64,000 bases of DNA. It comes from Loripinus fragilis (taxonomy: Eukaryota; Mollusca; Bivalvia; Lucinida; Lucinidae). The translations under genes were made by a program, and so were the position numbers. This document shows, one piece after another, positions 63,001-64,000 of the stretch. The notes under the pieces are model-generated. The model was not told the DNA's origin. It ran no database searches and worked only from the letters and a program-made list of their open reading frames with translations. Within the stretch, counting starts at the first letter, position 1, and the number at the start of each line of letters is the position of its first letter. The stretch covers positions 81,795,018 to 81,859,017 of the forward strand of contig OZ026516.1 of NCBI GenBank assembly GCA_964019695.1, given 5' to 3'.

Positions 63001-63535
63001 CTTTTCTCTCACCATTTGTTACATTTAATCTGGCCCGACCATAGCATGAACTTTATCATCTAAATCATCAATATTGGCAAGGTCATTTAGATGCAATCTC
63101 GAAATAAACTATTTCTAAAATGATATTTCTTCTGATCTTTAGACCGATAGTAGAACAACAGGATACAGCGTACTGTTATTGCTTGTAGATATTTGATTTA
63201 GATTTTCATTATCTATTTCGTGGAGTCCCGTTGACCTAACAGAAAATGCACCATTATACGGGCAGATTTTATCTAAATTGGTCACTTTAATGTTCTTAAT
63301 AAATTTTCTTAACTACTTACTAGTAGGTAGCTTTACTTTTAATGATCAGTTGTGCAGATAAAAATGCGATGATGAGCTTTAAAATTTGCAAGTTGATAAA
63401 ATGCAAATGATACTGTCAACCTTTGAACTTGAGTATCCGTGTACATGGGGGCGTACCTACGTGTACGCAAATACACATGTGCGTACAACTTGACTTATCA
63501 AGTATAGGTTTTGTTAGTCAAAGATTGACAAAAAT
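63001..63535. other. Spacer, nothing recognised
   Basis: CGTACCTACGTGTACGCAAA then TACACATGTGCGTAC near 63450-63490 is a loose inverted pair. No ORF of interest. Confidence 0.35.
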
Positions 63536-63540
63536 AAAAG

Positions 63541-63633
63541 AAAATGATCTTAATGACAATTTGTAGCTTAATGAAGGTCGAAAGTATTCGATCTTCTTAT
63601 GAGTGTCCACCTAAGCCAGGTTTTTCTCTTTGG
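63541..63633 (+). mobile_element. Family-5 remnant with central deletion
   Basis: ATGATCTTAATGACAATTTG, TAGCTTAATGAAGGTCGAAA and then abruptly ATGAGTGTCCACCTAAGCCA with GGTTTTTCT. The core palindrome and most of the right half are missing. Confidence 0.75.
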
Positions 63634-63799
63634 AAGAAAAATGCAGCTAATAGCGTTTAGTTGCGTGTTTAAATATTTCTGCCACATGTATTCACCCCTG
63701 ACCCCATCAATAGTGCATACTCTGTAAAATGCTCCCGGAATGCGCCTGGTGTATATGTTTTATTGGAATGAATAGCAATACAGTGTGAACACAAAGAAA

Positions 63800-64000
63800 A
63801 AGTAATATTTGCAATGTGAGGAAGATGGCAAAGACCAGGAATAGATACAATCAAGTAGCACACCTGATGCGGGACACCATATGAGAAAGTGACAAAAACA
63901 CAAGAAAACATCACACATAAGAGAGCCAAGAGGTCAGCCATTTCCCAGCAGGTGACCACATGGCTTCAAGGAGCAGACAAGACAGTATAACCAAGACAAA
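63800..64000 (-). mobile_element. Family-1B repeat, runs off the window
   Basis: GGAAGATGGCAAAGACCAGG, GTAGCACACCTGATGCGGG and AGCCATTTCCCAGCAGGTGA match 46817-46955 in the same orientation. A 96-codon ORF over it is not considered real. Confidence 0.85.

Overview
This is eukaryotic DNA with no convincing intact host gene. It is AT-rich and dense in short inverted repeats, and its only recognisable coding sequence consists of broken transposon genes. The repeat families seen (a mollusc-type SINE body, clam-type GATCAGNCTG foldbacks, AAACAGTGTGGA hairpins, a tRNA-derived SINE head) suggest a bivalve mollusc. That is inference from family resemblance; the species is not determined. One 23-base assembly gap lies at 18110-18132.

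Layout. 0-9 kb: SINE body, small tandem arrays, foldback elements and two instructive nested insertions (6489-7370 and 8290-8627). 9.26-11.03 kb: a 5'-truncated LINE with a frameshifted reverse transcriptase. 11.3-14.7 kb: foldback MITEs, one of them in a tandemly duplicated block, a (TC)n tract and a ~700-bp non-coding repeat ('family 1'). 14.818-16.150 kb: a complete but dead mariner element with terminal inverted repeats (TIRs) and TA flanks. 16.7-18.9 kb: a tRNA-like SINE head, three pieces of a 239-bp palindromic MITE ('family 2') and a 40-codon ORF with a membrane anchor. 19.1-19.96 kb: a second, more decayed mariner transposase. It abuts a large inverted repeat (arms ~850 bp, 19.95-21.71 kb). 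21.75-29.63 kb: a pair of ~380-bp diverged inverted repeats 7.5 kb apart encloses a decayed gene resembling a PIN/FEN-like nuclease family, plus internal tandem and inverted duplications; I read this as one large unclassified DNA element. 30.1-32.1 kb: another TIR-like pair with duplicated modules. 32.4-33.3 kb: a foldback, family 1 and a retroelement ORF fragment. 34-47 kb: mainly family-1 copies, often interrupted by microsatellites or foldbacks, plus a 714-bp mariner-type MITE and a 134-bp (TTG)n. 47-64 kb: a TIR element with a 5-bp target-site duplication (TSD), further MITEs, a ~0.69-kb minisatellite, two hairpins sharing ends but not cores, a ~0.5-0.6-kb tandem duplication, and a family-1 copy running off the right edge.

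The genes do not form a pathway. The window is a record of mobile-element insertion, nesting and decay. The most unusual signals are the 7.9-kb element with the nuclease-like gene, the large inverted repeat beside a mariner, and small hairpins whose termini are conserved while their palindromic cores differ completely between copies.
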